DNA of 45,441 nt from JBBQER01 sp052148155 (GTDB lineage: Bacteria; Actinomycetota; Acidimicrobiia; IMCC26256; PALSA-610), in the NCBI GenBank assembly GCA_052148155.1, contig JBKQIY010000206.1:1-45441 (forward strand), given 5' to 3'. The number at the start of each line of letters is the position of its first letter. Within the stretch, counting starts at the first letter, position 1. The translations under genes were made by a program, and so were the position numbers. The notes beneath the pieces were generated by a model. It ran no database searches. It was given only the letters and a program-made list of their open reading frames with translations, and was not told the DNA's origin. Positions 1 through 9,209 of this stretch are shown piece after piece.

Positions 1-63
1 CTAAAGAGGTAGTGACACCCAGCGACCAGCCGTGGGCAGACTCGTTGAGGGTCGGTGTGGGAT

Positions 64-1266
64 TTACTGACCGCCGGGTGGGCATAGCGGTGCGGGGCGT
101 ATGAAGGTGCCGTCGAAGGAGAACGAACCGTTCACGCCGGTCGATGCGATCGGTCCGTAGAACCAGGAGAAGAAGGCGAGTTCTTGGGGGTGGTAGGTCA
201 CGCCGTCGCGCGTGACCGGAAAGGTTGTCCCGGTCAGGGGGTCCCCGACTTCAAGGTTCGCCTGGCAGTGTCCGTTGACCTGCCCGACGTTGCCCCACGG
301 TGGCGTCGCGTTCGTGCCCAACGGGTCGTTTATCCATTCCCCGATTTCGTGGGAGAGCACGGCAATGTCGGCTTCGTGAGGTGCGATCGTCGCGTCGAGG
401 TAACTCGCGACGGCCACGGTCTGGGTCGCACCATGAAACGCCGGATTCGGGATCGCAGCATGAAACCCGACTGCTCCGGCCACACCGAGCGTCGTGTCGA
501 ACTCGACGTTGTGGAGCAAGAAAATCGGGAACGTCGTGGGGTTCACACCCCATGGCTTGGCTACCAACGTCGGAATCAGTTTCAGGCCCTGCGCCACCGC
601 GTAGGCCATCGTAACTTCCGCGGCCGCGCAGAAATGACGGGAAATGACTCGTCCGTCGGCGGCGGGCACCTTGATGGTGATCGTCTTTCCGACCTTCGGT
701 CTGAGCAGGATGTGGTAGGCGGGATTGATCCCGGTAGGGTTCGTATACGTCCAGAAGTTTGCGCGTTGGAACGCGTCGAGATACTGGGTGTCGCCGACGG
801 TTGTGCCTCCGGGACTGAAGACCGTGTTGTTGAAGATCGGTGAGGCCAGCACCGCGTTCAAAGGCGTGGTCTGCTCCGCGCACGATGTGCTCGTCGGGTC
901 AAACGTGGCCCCGTCGGCAAATGTGACGACGATCGGGATGATGTTCGCGACGATTGTCGTCGTCGGATCACTCAAGCGGATCCGTGGGTTCTGGCCGACC
1001 ATCTGGTATCGGTATCGCTTCCCGTTCTGCGATGCAGTGACAGAATCTGTCCACATCGGGATCGTCGCTCCTGTGGTCGCAGAGACCGGCGGTCTGCGCG
1101 CATACCCGAGCGGCACCACGAAATCGACCGGTTGTGTCGCATGGAGGGCAGCACCGGCCGGCGACGACGAAACCGGTACCGGCGTGGCCGCGATCGAGAC
1201 GCCCAGAACCGTCGAGACTGCGAGCATCGTGACGCCACGCATTGCGATCGACCGGCCTTCCCCCAT
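64..1266 (-). CDS. Predicted secreted protein with HExxEW metallopeptidase-like motif
   Basis: Product of about 400 aa. The reading frame extends further upstream, but I chose the ATG at 1266 because a strong Shine-Dalgarno (GAGGGGAG) precedes it and the resulting N-terminus is a good signal peptide: basic start, hydrophobic core, and an Ala-rich cleavage region near residues 35-42. The mature part looks globular, with beta-rich segments such as IIPIVVTFADG. Near residue 306 is HEIGEWINDP, followed by a Cys and an acidic EVGDP stretch. An HExxE/HExxH-type helix followed by a downstream acidic residue is what zinc-dependent peptidase-like proteins show, so a secreted metalloprotein is plausible. 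I do not recognise a named family, and proteolysis is inference only. Its upstream neighbour is a c-di-GMP protein on the same strand, 266 bases away, with no sign of an operon. Confidence 0.72.
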   Translation of the reverse strand: MGEGRSIAMRGVTMLAVSTVLGVSIAATPVPVSSSPAGAALHATQPVDFVVPLGYARRPPVSATTGATIPMWTDSVTASQNGKRYRYQMVGQNPRIRLSDPTTTIVANIIPIVVTFADGATFDPTSTSCAEQTTPLNAVLASPIFNNTVFSPGGTTVGDTQYLDAFQRANFWTYTNPTGINPAYHILLRPKVGKTITIKVPAADGRVISRHFCAAAEVTMAYAVAQGLKLIPTLVAKPWGVNPTTFPIFLLHNVEFDTTLGVAGAVGFHAAIPNPAFHGATQTVAVASYLDATIAPHEADIAVLSHEIGEWINDPLGTNATPPWGNVGQVNGHCQANLEVGDPLTGTTFPVTRDGVTYHPQELAFFSWFYGPIASTGVNGSFSFDGTFIRPAPLCPPGGQ

Positions 1267-1532
1267 CCCACTCCCCTCGCCATGATGCCGCATCGAGTCC
1301 AGCACGGCCACACGCTGCCCAGTGAAACCCACCGTGCGACCGGATCCACAGCACCGCCTCGTCGATGCCCTCGATTTCGTCATCGAGACGTGCACCGCGA
1401 CACCGTGCTGCAGTCTGGGCGATTTCACTCGACGAGACGATCCCGCGAAGCGTGCGTCGGAGCTGCTCACGAGGGTGGGTCGGGGGCTCTATCTGCCGTA
1501 CCGAGCCGGAGCTCTGCGCTTTTCTGCTTCGC

Positions 1533-3998
1533 TTAGTACTTGGAAAAGATGGGGGCCACGGTCGTGTTGTGGTGTTCGAGGTAGGCGTGAGTTTGGTCGC
1601 CGGGTAGGGGTCGTGAGTAGAGGTAGCCCTGGATGTTGGTGCATCCGAGTTCGGCGAGCGCTTCGGCCTGAGCAGAGTATTCGACGCCTTCGGCGATCGT
1701 TTCGAGTTTGAGTGTTTGCGCGAGTTGCACAATGGCGTTGACGATTCCTCGGCCTTCGTCATTGCGGGTGAGGTTGTCGATGAATCGTTTGTCGATCTTG
1801 AGGATGTCGATCGGGAGTTCGGCGAGCGCGGCGAACGACGAGTAGCCGGTGCCGAAGTCATCGATCGCGACGCGTATCCCGGTTCGGCGGAGTTCGTCGA
1901 GGGCGTTGATGATGCGGCCGGGTTCGCCGGCAAGGACCGATTCGGTGACTTCAAGGATGAGGAGAGATGGGTCGAGGTCGGCGCGTGTGAGCGCGTCGGT
2001 GACGTGTTCGATGAAGTTTGGGTGAGCGAGTTGCAGTCGCGAGGCGTTGACGGAGATGCTCGGCGGTTGCTGAGGGTTTCTCGCGTGCCAGGCTCGAGCC
2101 CGGTCGCAGGCTTCGAGCAGCACGGCGCGGCCGAGATCGATGATGAGGCCGGAGTCCTCTGCGAGTGGGATGAAGGTGTCTGGCGGTATGAAGGCGCCTT
2201 CGGGGTGTGGCCAACGCGCGAGCGCTTCGAACGTCGTGACGTGGCCAGTTCGGGTGTCGATGACGGGCTGGTAGTGCACGGCAAGTGCGTTGTTGGTCAG
2301 AGCGGTCCGCAGTGCCTGTTCGAGGTTCATTCGGTCGACGGCAGCGGTGTGCATCGCGGTTTCGAACACGCGGTAACAGCCCTTTCCCTGTCGTTTCGCC
2401 TGGTACATCGCGGCGTCCGCATGGCTGAGGAGCCGATCCGCCTTGATGTCTTGACGGTCAGCCAGGGCGATGCCAATGCTGGCTCCGATCGCAACGCAGC
2501 GGTCACGAAGCCGGAGCGGAGCGAGCAGCGCATCGAGCACCCGTTGGGCGACGAGTCCAGCCTGGTCGGGAGCGTCGAGATCGTCAACCAGGATCGCGAA
2601 CTCGTCACCGCCGAGACGCGCGATCGTGTCGAAATCGCGCAGGTGTGCGTCAAAACGGTCAGCGACTGCGATCAGGAGTGCGTCACCGGCGAGGTGGCCG
2701 AGGCTGTCGTTCACGTTCTTGAAGCCGTCGAGGTCGACCACCATCACCGCGACGTAGCCACCGACTCGCACTCGTCGGCGGAGGGCATGTTCGAGCCGGT
2801 CGTTGAACAGTGTCCGGTTCGGCAAACCGGTGAGCGGGTCGTGCGTCGCCTGGTGGCGGATCTCGTCCAAGGCACGCGTCCGCACGATCGCTGACAATAA
2901 GGTCCCGGCGACCCCTTCGATGAACTCCTCGTCTTCGGATTCTGGCGGACCGTCGGTCCAGACTTCGATATGAGCAAACGGACTCTGGGGATCGCCGACC
3001 GGAACTCGTAGACGGGGTCGACGTTTCCCAGCGAACGTATCCGTACTCTCTGCGGGTATGCCCATCGTCGAACTGGACGGCGGTACATCGACTGCGCGCT
3101 CATCGAACGAGCTGACGATCCGACACTCGCTCCCGCGTATCATTCGGCCGATCACGCCCGTCGCGGACTCGACAACGACCTCCAAAGACGTTTCGCTCAA
3201 CACGCATCGCCCCAGCTCAGCGATCGCGTTCTGCCGATCCAAACGCGCACGGCGTCGGGTGACGTCAGTGACCAGCGCGATCGCACCCATATACGAACCG
3301 TCCCGGTGAACGATCGGGCTGGTGTTCATGCGGGTCCACAGCGAACGATGCTGGGCCGTGACGAGTCGGAAGTCGTGTTCTTCCGCGATCCCGGCTGCGC
3401 GCCGCCCGAGATACGCGACCGTTTCGAGACGACCCTCGTCGTCCATGAACTCGAAGATCGACCGTCCGATCAGAGCCGTGACCGTCGTGGCGAGCATCGC
3501 CGCCATCGCCCGATTCGCGTACGTCGTCACTGCGTTCGCGTCGATGACCCAGATCCCCTCCCGTGCGAGTTCGACGATCAGTCGATAACGCTCCTCGCTG
3601 TCGCGCAGTGCCTGCTCGGTGCGCATACTCGCCGAAACGTCTCGGATACACAGCAACAACCCGCGCAGCTCTTCGTCCGCGACATGATTCGTCGCGATGA
3701 CCTCACACGCGACCCACGTATCGTTGGCGTGTCGCAGCCGCAACAACAACGGCGTCGGTCTCGAGTCGATAAAACCGAGCGTCGAGTCGAAACCCTCAAG
3801 CGCACTGGCCTGATCGTCAGGATGAACCAGGTCAAACGCGTCTGTCCCGACCAACTCGCCATCGAGATAACCCAACACCCCAGCGGCGCCTGCACTCACG
3901 TACCCGAGTCGGCCGTCGCCATCGACGATCGCGACCACGTCGGTCATCTCGCGCAACACCGCGTGCTCGAACCCCACGTCGTACTCAGCCCCGGTCAT
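1533..3998 (-). CDS. PAS-PAS-GAF-GGDEF-EAL cyclic-di-GMP turnover protein
   Basis: Cytosolic 821-aa sensor and c-di-GMP enzyme with no membrane segments. Two PAS domains occupy roughly residues 10-120 and 130-245 (the second begins after DSEERYRLIVELAREGIW), and a GAF-like region follows to about 380. The GGDEF domain (about 385-550) has an intact ARLGGDEF active site and an RDFD inhibitory-site motif exactly five residues upstream, so both cyclase activity and product inhibition look possible. The EAL domain (about 565-815) keeps FEALARW, the VTES glutamate, DDFGTGYSS, KIDK and EGVE, so it looks phosphodiesterase-competent. Bifunctional hybrids of this kind synthesise and hydrolyse c-di-GMP in response to sensory input; which activity dominates cannot be told. 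The ATG at 3998 has no clear Shine-Dalgarno. A second GGDEF-EAL gene lies at 16586-18916. Confidence 0.95.
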   Translation of the reverse strand: MTGAEYDVGFEHAVLREMTDVVAIVDGDGRLGYVSAGAAGVLGYLDGELVGTDAFDLVHPDDQASALEGFDSTLGFIDSRPTPLLLRLRHANDTWVACEVIATNHVADEELRGLLLCIRDVSASMRTEQALRDSEERYRLIVELAREGIWVIDANAVTTYANRAMAAMLATTVTALIGRSIFEFMDDEGRLETVAYLGRRAAGIAEEHDFRLVTAQHRSLWTRMNTSPIVHRDGSYMGAIALVTDVTRRRARLDRQNAIAELGRCVLSETSLEVVVESATGVIGRMIRGSECRIVSSFDERAVDVPPSSSTMGIPAESTDTFAGKRRPRLRVPVGDPQSPFAHIEVWTDGPPESEDEEFIEGVAGTLLSAIVRTRALDEIRHQATHDPLTGLPNRTLFNDRLEHALRRRVRVGGYVAVMVVDLDGFKNVNDSLGHLAGDALLIAVADRFDAHLRDFDTIARLGGDEFAILVDDLDAPDQAGLVAQRVLDALLAPLRLRDRCVAIGASIGIALADRQDIKADRLLSHADAAMYQAKRQGKGCYRVFETAMHTAAVDRMNLEQALRTALTNNALAVHYQPVIDTRTGHVTTFEALARWPHPEGAFIPPDTFIPLAEDSGLIIDLGRAVLLEACDRARAWHARNPQQPPSISVNASRLQLAHPNFIEHVTDALTRADLDPSLLILEVTESVLAGEPGRIINALDELRRTGIRVAIDDFGTGYSSFAALAELPIDILKIDKRFIDNLTRNDEGRGIVNAIVQLAQTLKLETIAEGVEYSAQAEALAELGCTNIQGYLYSRPLPGDQTHAYLEHHNTTVAPIFSKY

Positions 3999-4638
3999 CG
4001 GATCGCCACAACAGACATCGAACGTCCATACCCGTTTGCTATCGACACCCCCACCCGCCCGTTAAAGACCCAGATAGCGCTCCCAGACCGGCCCGCCGAC
4101 CAACCGACCGTGCCCCGGCGACCGACACCCGCGCCCGGCCAGGGTCCGAAGACATGCCTCTCCATGCAGGGATACCTCTCCGCCGAACCCAGACTGATCG
4201 TCACCGCCTTCATCGAACGAGGCGCACCGACCTCGCAACCGGCCGCCGAAACCACGGAACGGAGGATGCGACCGAGCCCTTCGCGTCGCAGCCCGAGCCG
4301 AGCTCAAGACCTGGCCCGAAGAGACGCCACACCCCACTACAGGCCGCGCGAATACCGACTCAGTCGCGTTCGCTGGAGGTAGCCGCACCTACCGGGATGC
4401 AATCAGTCGATCTGTGGGGCGAGATCGCTCAGCCTGCGGGTCTCCGGGCGACCGGACCTGAGCGCCGCGACCTGCGGCAACTGCGACATCCCCAGCTTCG
4501 ACGCAACATCAACAGACGCCGGGCGATGCAACGTTCGAGCACCGCATCGTCCCGGAGCGTCCGTGGTGCGGGACTGGGACTGTCTCTCCGATTTGCCGAG
4601 CCGCAGTGCCCCAGTGACTCAGCCCGCGACCCGCGGTT
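3999..4638. other. 640-base gap, no supported gene
   Basis: Space between two minus-strand genes. Open frames exist on both strands, but they are Arg/Pro-rich shadows with no recognisable domain and no Shine-Dalgarno. It presumably holds the promoter of the PAS-GGDEF-EAL gene at its left edge; no clear -10/-35 pair was identified. Confidence 0.5.
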
Positions 4639-5451
4639 TCAGCTCTTGAGCGGGAGTGACGGCAGTGTCGGAAGCGTGACGGGAAGAGTCGGGAGTGTAA
4701 CGGGGAGTGTCAGGGGCGGGGCGGTGGTCGTTGTAGATGTGGGACGTGTCGGCTGTTTGGAGAAGGGCGTCGCGACCGCCGAGAAGGTGTTTCCGGAGCC
4801 GGGAATCAATTGGTTCAGCACGGATGTCGCGGGTCCGCAGTTTGCGAAGTCGGGGATTGAGAACGTGCCGGTGAACTTCGACGCCGATCCGAGATGTGCG
4901 ATACCGCTCATCGTGACGCTGATCGGTGACGCGGTCTCGCACGAGTTGCCGACCACGTTAACGGGAGGGACGGTGATGGGCGGAAGCGTGATCGACGGCA
5001 GAGTGACGGGCAGGGTGACGGGCAGCGTCGGTAACGTCGGGGTCGAGACGTACGCGGTAAGGATGTGAATGTTGAAGGTCGCGGTGGCCGTCACCTTGAA
5101 GGTCCCGATGTTCACGTGGCCAGTGACGGGTTTGACTTGCACGATCGCTGCCGTCGCGGTGACGGGCACGAGACCCTCGACCTGGTAGGTAAAGGTCGCG
5201 GGCGGCAGAGCGATGCTGCCCTTGAGTTGACCGGTGGCGAGGTCGATGCCGCCCTGGAAGATGCCCGGCGGCGGCGAGATGCTCTGGTTGAGCTTGGCGA
5301 TCTCGGTTGTCGCGGCAACGTTGTATTTGAACATGTAGATCGGATCGCCGGGCGGGAACGCGGCTGCGGGCTGAGCGAAGAGCGCGGCCGGAGCAAGAGC
5401 TGACAGCGCAACGACCAACACGGTAAGTCTGCGTCGTGTCCCGATCGACAT
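4639..5451 (-). CDS. Secreted protein with Leu-Pro-Thr repeat blocks
   Basis: About 270 aa. The ATG at 5451 is chosen because AAGGAG lies six bases upstream and a classic signal peptide follows directly: SIGTRRR, then a hydrophobic stretch ending in AQPAAA before FPPGDPIYMF. The mature region has a beta-rich N-terminal part, a block of TLP/VTLP repeats (DNA 4957-5034), a middle part with two cysteines (NSCETAS and ANCGPAT) that could form a disulphide, a Thr-rich linker, and a second TLPVTLPTLP block forming the C-terminus. Proline-rich ends of this type are common on exported actinobacterial proteins and could span or bind the cell wall; that is inference. I recognise no enzymatic domain. 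It is monocistronic as far as can be seen. Confidence 0.8.
   Translation of the reverse strand: MSIGTRRRLTVLVVALSALAPAALFAQPAAAFPPGDPIYMFKYNVAATTEIAKLNQSISPPPGIFQGGIDLATGQLKGSIALPPATFTYQVEGLVPVTATAAIVQVKPVTGHVNIGTFKVTATATFNIHILTAYVSTPTLPTLPVTLPVTLPSITLPPITVPPVNVVGNSCETASPISVTMSGIAHLGSASKFTGTFSIPDFANCGPATSVLNQLIPGSGNTFSAVATPFSKQPTRPTSTTTTAPPLTLPVTLPTLPVTLPTLPSLPLKS
4642..4719 (-). repeat. TLPVTLPTLP-coding repeat, C-terminal block
   Basis: These 26 codons encode tandem copies of a Thr-Leu-Pro / Val-Thr-Leu-Pro unit up to the stop codon of the secreted protein at 4639-5451. The DNA itself is a degenerate repeat of gtgacggga/gtgtcggga-type units, and so could expand or contract by slippage. Confidence 0.8.
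4957..5034 (-). repeat. TLPVTLP-coding repeat, central block
   Basis: Second copy of the Leu-Pro-Thr repeat in the same gene, encoding LPTLPVTLPVTLPS and then a looser ITLPPITVPP run. It is separated from the C-terminal block by a region of about 79 residues containing two cysteines. Confidence 0.8.
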
Positions 5452-5779
5452 CCCGACTCCTTCCATGGTCGCAGTACCGACGCAGCCGGTATACCACACA
5501 ACCGCACACGGCGAAACCAAGGTTTTCTGTCGGGGAGGTTTCGGCGCTGGCGGGTTCGGGTAACGAGCAGTCGGCGGGACAGCACCCGCCTTCACGCGCG
5601 CGTATACCGACCCGCCATCGAAGGTTTGGCATTCGCCGGCACGCGGCTCACGGCCGATCGCCGCGCCGTGCTGCACGCGACCGGCGAACTGCGAACCGTG
5701 TGCGTGCCGACAACGCGTCCCCGCTGATGACCTGCGGTTCGCGCTGGAGTAAGCGCCGCGGTCCGGACGCTGCGAGGAT
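5452..5779. other. Intergenic, nothing firm
   Basis: Lies between the divergent secreted-protein gene and the transposase relic. It carries the Shine-Dalgarno of the 5451 start at its left edge. No gene, tRNA or clear promoter box was recognised. It may include the lost 5' end of the relic element. Confidence 0.4.
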
Positions 5780-6194
5780 CACAGCGCAGCTCGTTTGTAC
5801 CGTCTGGTCGCCGAAGTGATGGTGCTGCACATTCGCCACGAACCGTTCCGAGAACGTCGAGATCCTCGTACCTCACCACCGACTCGCGGTCCTGCGACGC
5901 CGAGTTTCACTACCACGTTTTGAGCCCAACGACCGCGCGTTCCTGCGTGCGATGTGGCATCTTCCGAAGCGACGGCGCCACCATCATCCGCCACGCCCGA
6001 CACCCGGTCGCGGACGCCTACGCAGAACGATGGTTGGTACCGTCCGTCGCGACCTCTGCGACCGCACCCTCATCTGAAACCGTCTACGACTCGAACAGCT
6101 CTGCGAGGACGTCGAGCACCACAACCACCACCGACGGCACCGCTCGCTCGACGCTGGACCCGCAGGCCACGCGTTCACAAAAGTGACGAAGTGA
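5780..6194 (+). pseudogene. Decayed transposase/integrase-core (rve) gene, IS481-like
   Basis: Three frames must be joined to read this relic. An N-terminal piece (LYRLVAEVMVLHIRHE) shifts at about 5850 into NVEILVPHHRLAVLRRRV and PRFEPNDRAFLRA, which matches the usual ILVLRHQLAVLRRQ start of this transposase group. The central catalytic part is deleted. Near 6010 a VADAYAERW stretch (the conserved end of the integrase core) lies in another frame, then VRRDLCDRTLI continues in frame, followed by an in-frame TGA at 6075-6077 where relatives have Trp. The tail LEQLCEDVEHHNHHRRHRSL corresponds to the usual EYVEHYNTHRPHRSL end. Deletion, two frameshifts and a nonsense codon mean it is dead. No terminal inverted repeats were found. 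The family assignment (IS481-like rather than another rve group) is from memory of motifs. Confidence 0.78.
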
Positions 6195-6398
6195 CGGACA
6201 CCGCAGTTAAGAGTTTGGTGAGAGGTTTGGTTGTGTCGGAAACTCTTACCGAATCCTTTGCCGGTGAGGCAAGTGGTTCTGTCCTACGTTGCGTATCGTC
6301 CGGCTGAGTGGAACGACGATCACGGTCGGCGATTGAGCGCAGCCGTCTTGGACTGATATCACCGCGTTTGGCCGTAGTTCCCACGTTGGGCCGTTCTT

Positions 6399-8552
6399 GT
6401 GCCGGAGTTTGCGGGGGGCGGCCTGCGCGGAGGTCTGCATCAGAATCGGTTTCGTGGGCGACCGGATCTTGCGACCTTGGCTGATCCGATTCGCGCCAAG
6501 CCCGCGCCCTCTTCGGCGGTGTTCCGGCGGCGCCGGCTTGCTACCGGGTGCGTGGCCTTGGCGGTGGTCGTGACGGGCGTTGTCGTCGTGCGCCTCAACT
6601 TGGGATCCTCGGCGGGTCATCCGACGCGGTTGGGTCCAACGACACTGACGACGCCGACGGCTGCGGGCACGTCGCCCGCTGCTGTGGTGTCGTCGACTGT
6701 CGAGTATTCCGAGGCGCCGCTGACGACGCTCGCGTCAGCGGTTCAGGACCCCGCGGCTGCGGCTTTCGGCACTGGGGTGCGGCTGGCGGGTGGTATCGAC
6801 GCGGCTGATTCATCGACGGCGAGTGTCGTTGCCGTTTCGTCGGCGAGCAGCCAGGTCATCGGACAGCTGCCGATCGCGCTTCATGACGCAGGCGGAGCGG
6901 GTATCGGCGGTGCGCTCTACGTGTTCGGCGGGGGTGACGGGGCGGGACAGCTCGACGGGATCGTGCGCGTCGACGCGCACGGCGCGGCCGCGGCCGCGGG
7001 AACGTTGCCGGCCGCGTCGTCGGACTCGAGCGCAGCGGTGGTCGGCGGCACCGCGTACGTAGTGGGTGGTTACACGGGAACCGCATGGCTCGACACGATC
7101 GTCGCGTTTACGCCGACTGGCGGTGCCCGGGTGGTGGCGCACTTACCCACCCCGCTCCGTTATGCCGCTGTTGGTTCCGTCGATGGCGTCGTCGTGATCG
7201 CTGGAGGTTCGACGCCGTCCGCTTTTGCGACGACCGCGGTCTACGAGTTCGACCCCGCGACGACCGCGGTGACGCGAATCGGTGATCTCCCCGTCGCGCT
7301 CTCGCACGCGTCGGCGGTCGGGATCGCAGGCGAGGTATTGGTTGTCGGCGGCCGAGACTCGACGCAAAACGCGGTCGACACGATCGTCGGAATCAGTCCG
7401 CCAGCTCGCCGGATCCGTATCGCCGGCCATCTCCTGGCGGCGCGTTCGGACGCGGGTGTCGTGCGCGTCGGCGCCCGGGTCTGGATCATCGGAGGGCACA
7501 ACGCATCGGGAACGCTGAATTCGGTCAGCACACTCGTCGCTTCAACGGTGGCGTCGGCGGGCGTGTACGCCTACGACGGGGCAAACGCGCTGAGTCCAGT
7601 CGCGCGCTCGGCCCGCGCGCTGGTGTACGTGCCGAACAGCATGTCGAACACGGTCGACGTGATCGATCAAACGACGATGCGGATCGTCGAGCACTTCGCC
7701 GTCGGCGCCCTTCCTCAGCATGTCACGCCCTCATGGGACTTGAAGACGCTCTACGTCGACAACGATGGCGGCAACAGCCTCACGCCGATTGATCCGAACA
7801 CCGGCGAACCAAGCGGACCGCCGATACCGGTGGCCGATCCGTACAACCTGTACTTCACGCCCAACGGCCGCTACGCGATCGTCGTCGCTGAGCGACTCGA
7901 TCGTCTCGACTTCCGCGACCCCCAGACGATGCAGCTCGTCAAGTCGTTGCCGGTCCCGTGCCGAGGTGTGGACCACATGGACTTCACGGCCGATGGCACT
8001 CTCGCGCTCGCGAGCTGCGAATTCTCGGGCGACCTCGTGGTGATCGACGTGCAAGACCAGCGCGTGCTACGGACGCTCGCCCTCCCTCGCGCGCTCGCCA
8101 AACCGCAAGACGTCAAGCTCTCGCCCGATGGCTCGATCTTCTACGTCGCCGATATGACGAACGGCGGACTGTGGGAGATCGACGCGCACACGTTCGCCAT
8201 TGTCGGCTTCTTGCCGACAGGAAACGGTGCGCACGGGCTTTACCCAAGCCGGGACGGCAAGCTGCTCTACGTGAGCAACCGAGACGCCGGAACCGTGAGC
8301 GTCGTTGACTTCGCGACGCGTTCGGTCGTCGCGACGTGGACGATTCCTGGCGGCTCTCCAGACATGGGCGGCGTGTCCGCCGACGGCAGCGTGTTATGGC
8401 TCTCGGGTCGGTATGACTCGCAGGTGTACGCGATCTCGACAGCCACGGGCCAGCTCATCGCACGTATCCCCGTCGGGAACGGGCCGCACGGGCTGTGCGT
8501 TTGGCCGCAACCTGGCCGGTACTCGCTCGGGCATACCGGAGTCACGCGATAG
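6399..8552 (+). CDS. Membrane-anchored kelch plus YVTN beta-propeller protein
   Basis: 717 aa from the GTG at 6399; no good Shine-Dalgarno, so the start could be slightly downstream. A single transmembrane helix at about 47-67 follows an Arg-rich stretch (RRRR), so the bulk should be extracellular. Residues of about 105-400 contain kelch-type repeats, each with a GG dipeptide and an aromatic or hydrophobic strand (LYVFGGG, AYVVGGY, VVIAGG, VLVVGG, VWIIGG). Residues of about 410-700 form a YVTN/lactonase-like propeller with repeated LYVxN, LSPDG and VxVID strands (for example VSNRDAGTVSVVDF). Both folds are non-catalytic scaffolds or binding propellers in most proteins, though some YVTN propellers are lactonases. 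Function here is unknown; adhesion or ligand binding at the cell surface is inference. Confidence 0.88.
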   Translation: MPEFAGGGLRGGLHQNRFRGRPDLATLADPIRAKPAPSSAVFRRRRLATGCVALAVVVTGVVVVRLNLGSSAGHPTRLGPTTLTTPTAAGTSPAAVVSSTVEYSEAPLTTLASAVQDPAAAAFGTGVRLAGGIDAADSSTASVVAVSSASSQVIGQLPIALHDAGGAGIGGALYVFGGGDGAGQLDGIVRVDAHGAAAAAGTLPAASSDSSAAVVGGTAYVVGGYTGTAWLDTIVAFTPTGGARVVAHLPTPLRYAAVGSVDGVVVIAGGSTPSAFATTAVYEFDPATTAVTRIGDLPVALSHASAVGIAGEVLVVGGRDSTQNAVDTIVGISPPARRIRIAGHLLAARSDAGVVRVGARVWIIGGHNASGTLNSVSTLVASTVASAGVYAYDGANALSPVARSARALVYVPNSMSNTVDVIDQTTMRIVEHFAVGALPQHVTPSWDLKTLYVDNDGGNSLTPIDPNTGEPSGPPIPVADPYNLYFTPNGRYAIVVAERLDRLDFRDPQTMQLVKSLPVPCRGVDHMDFTADGTLALASCEFSGDLVVIDVQDQRVLRTLALPRALAKPQDVKLSPDGSIFYVADMTNGGLWEIDAHTFAIVGFLPTGNGAHGLYPSRDGKLLYVSNRDAGTVSVVDFATRSVVATWTIPGGSPDMGGVSADGSVLWLSGRYDSQVYAISTATGQLIARIPVGNGPHGLCVWPQPGRYSLGHTGVTR

Positions 8553-9209
8553 TCGGAACCGCGCTCCCGCACGCCTCCGATCACGAGGAGTCGGTGTTCG
8601 AGCGCGCGTGACACTCGAACACGGTGCGAGAGTCGACCACGTCTCGAGGCTCGGCGAATGCGGTCTGCGAGCCCGTGTGGAGTGGCGTCCGGTCAATGAT
8701 GAGATATCCCAGAGATCGGGCCGACACGCTCCCGGAAGATCTCGGCGGACGCGATCGGCTCAGCACGACTCGGTAGCTCATCACCAACTACGCCGCGCCA
8801 GGCAAGTCGCGTTGGCCGCACTCGTGGGCCATCAGTAACGCCCGGGCTGAGCCCACGCCGCGAGCGCCGAGCACAGGCCGGCGCCGGCGACCGAGCCGGC
8901 CACGAACACCCGGGTCACGACCGACAACCTTCGGAGTCCCGCGCCGCGGGCGTGTATTGCACGCGCCGGCGGCTGACGAGGGATGTTCGGGCCGTACCGG
9001 TCAGCGTCGGCCGAACGGGTGAGAGCCTGGTTCGAGGTTTGGAAGAATCGGGCAAGAACCTCGCGGTGGTAGCTGCGAGAGCCGATGATGCGCACAGCGT
9101 CCGGCTCTGTACGGCCCGTAGCTGAGATCAGCGAATTGGCTGCCTCGCGAATGGGCGTCGTCCGCAACGCGATCTAGCATGGGCGAGCGTAGTGCGCGGG
9201 TGAAGTCAT
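8553..9209. other. Intergenic; possible remnant of a small membrane protein on minus strand
   Basis: No convincing gene. On the minus strand, a frame ending with a stop at 8832 encodes LSVVTRVFVAGSVAGAGLCS followed by ALAAWAQPGR, a good single transmembrane helix. The open frame runs back to 9167, but only with a TTG start, no Shine-Dalgarno and a low-complexity upstream part. It may be a short real protein with a misplaced start or the end of a decayed gene. On the plus strand TAGCAT at 9174-9179 could be a -10 box for the transglycosylase. Confidence 0.3.

Noticed and set aside
968..2284. 438-codon minus-strand frame overlapping both the secreted protein and the GGDEF-EAL gene
   Set aside because: It lies in the alternative frame of two well-supported genes and is Ser/Arg/Thr-rich nonsense.
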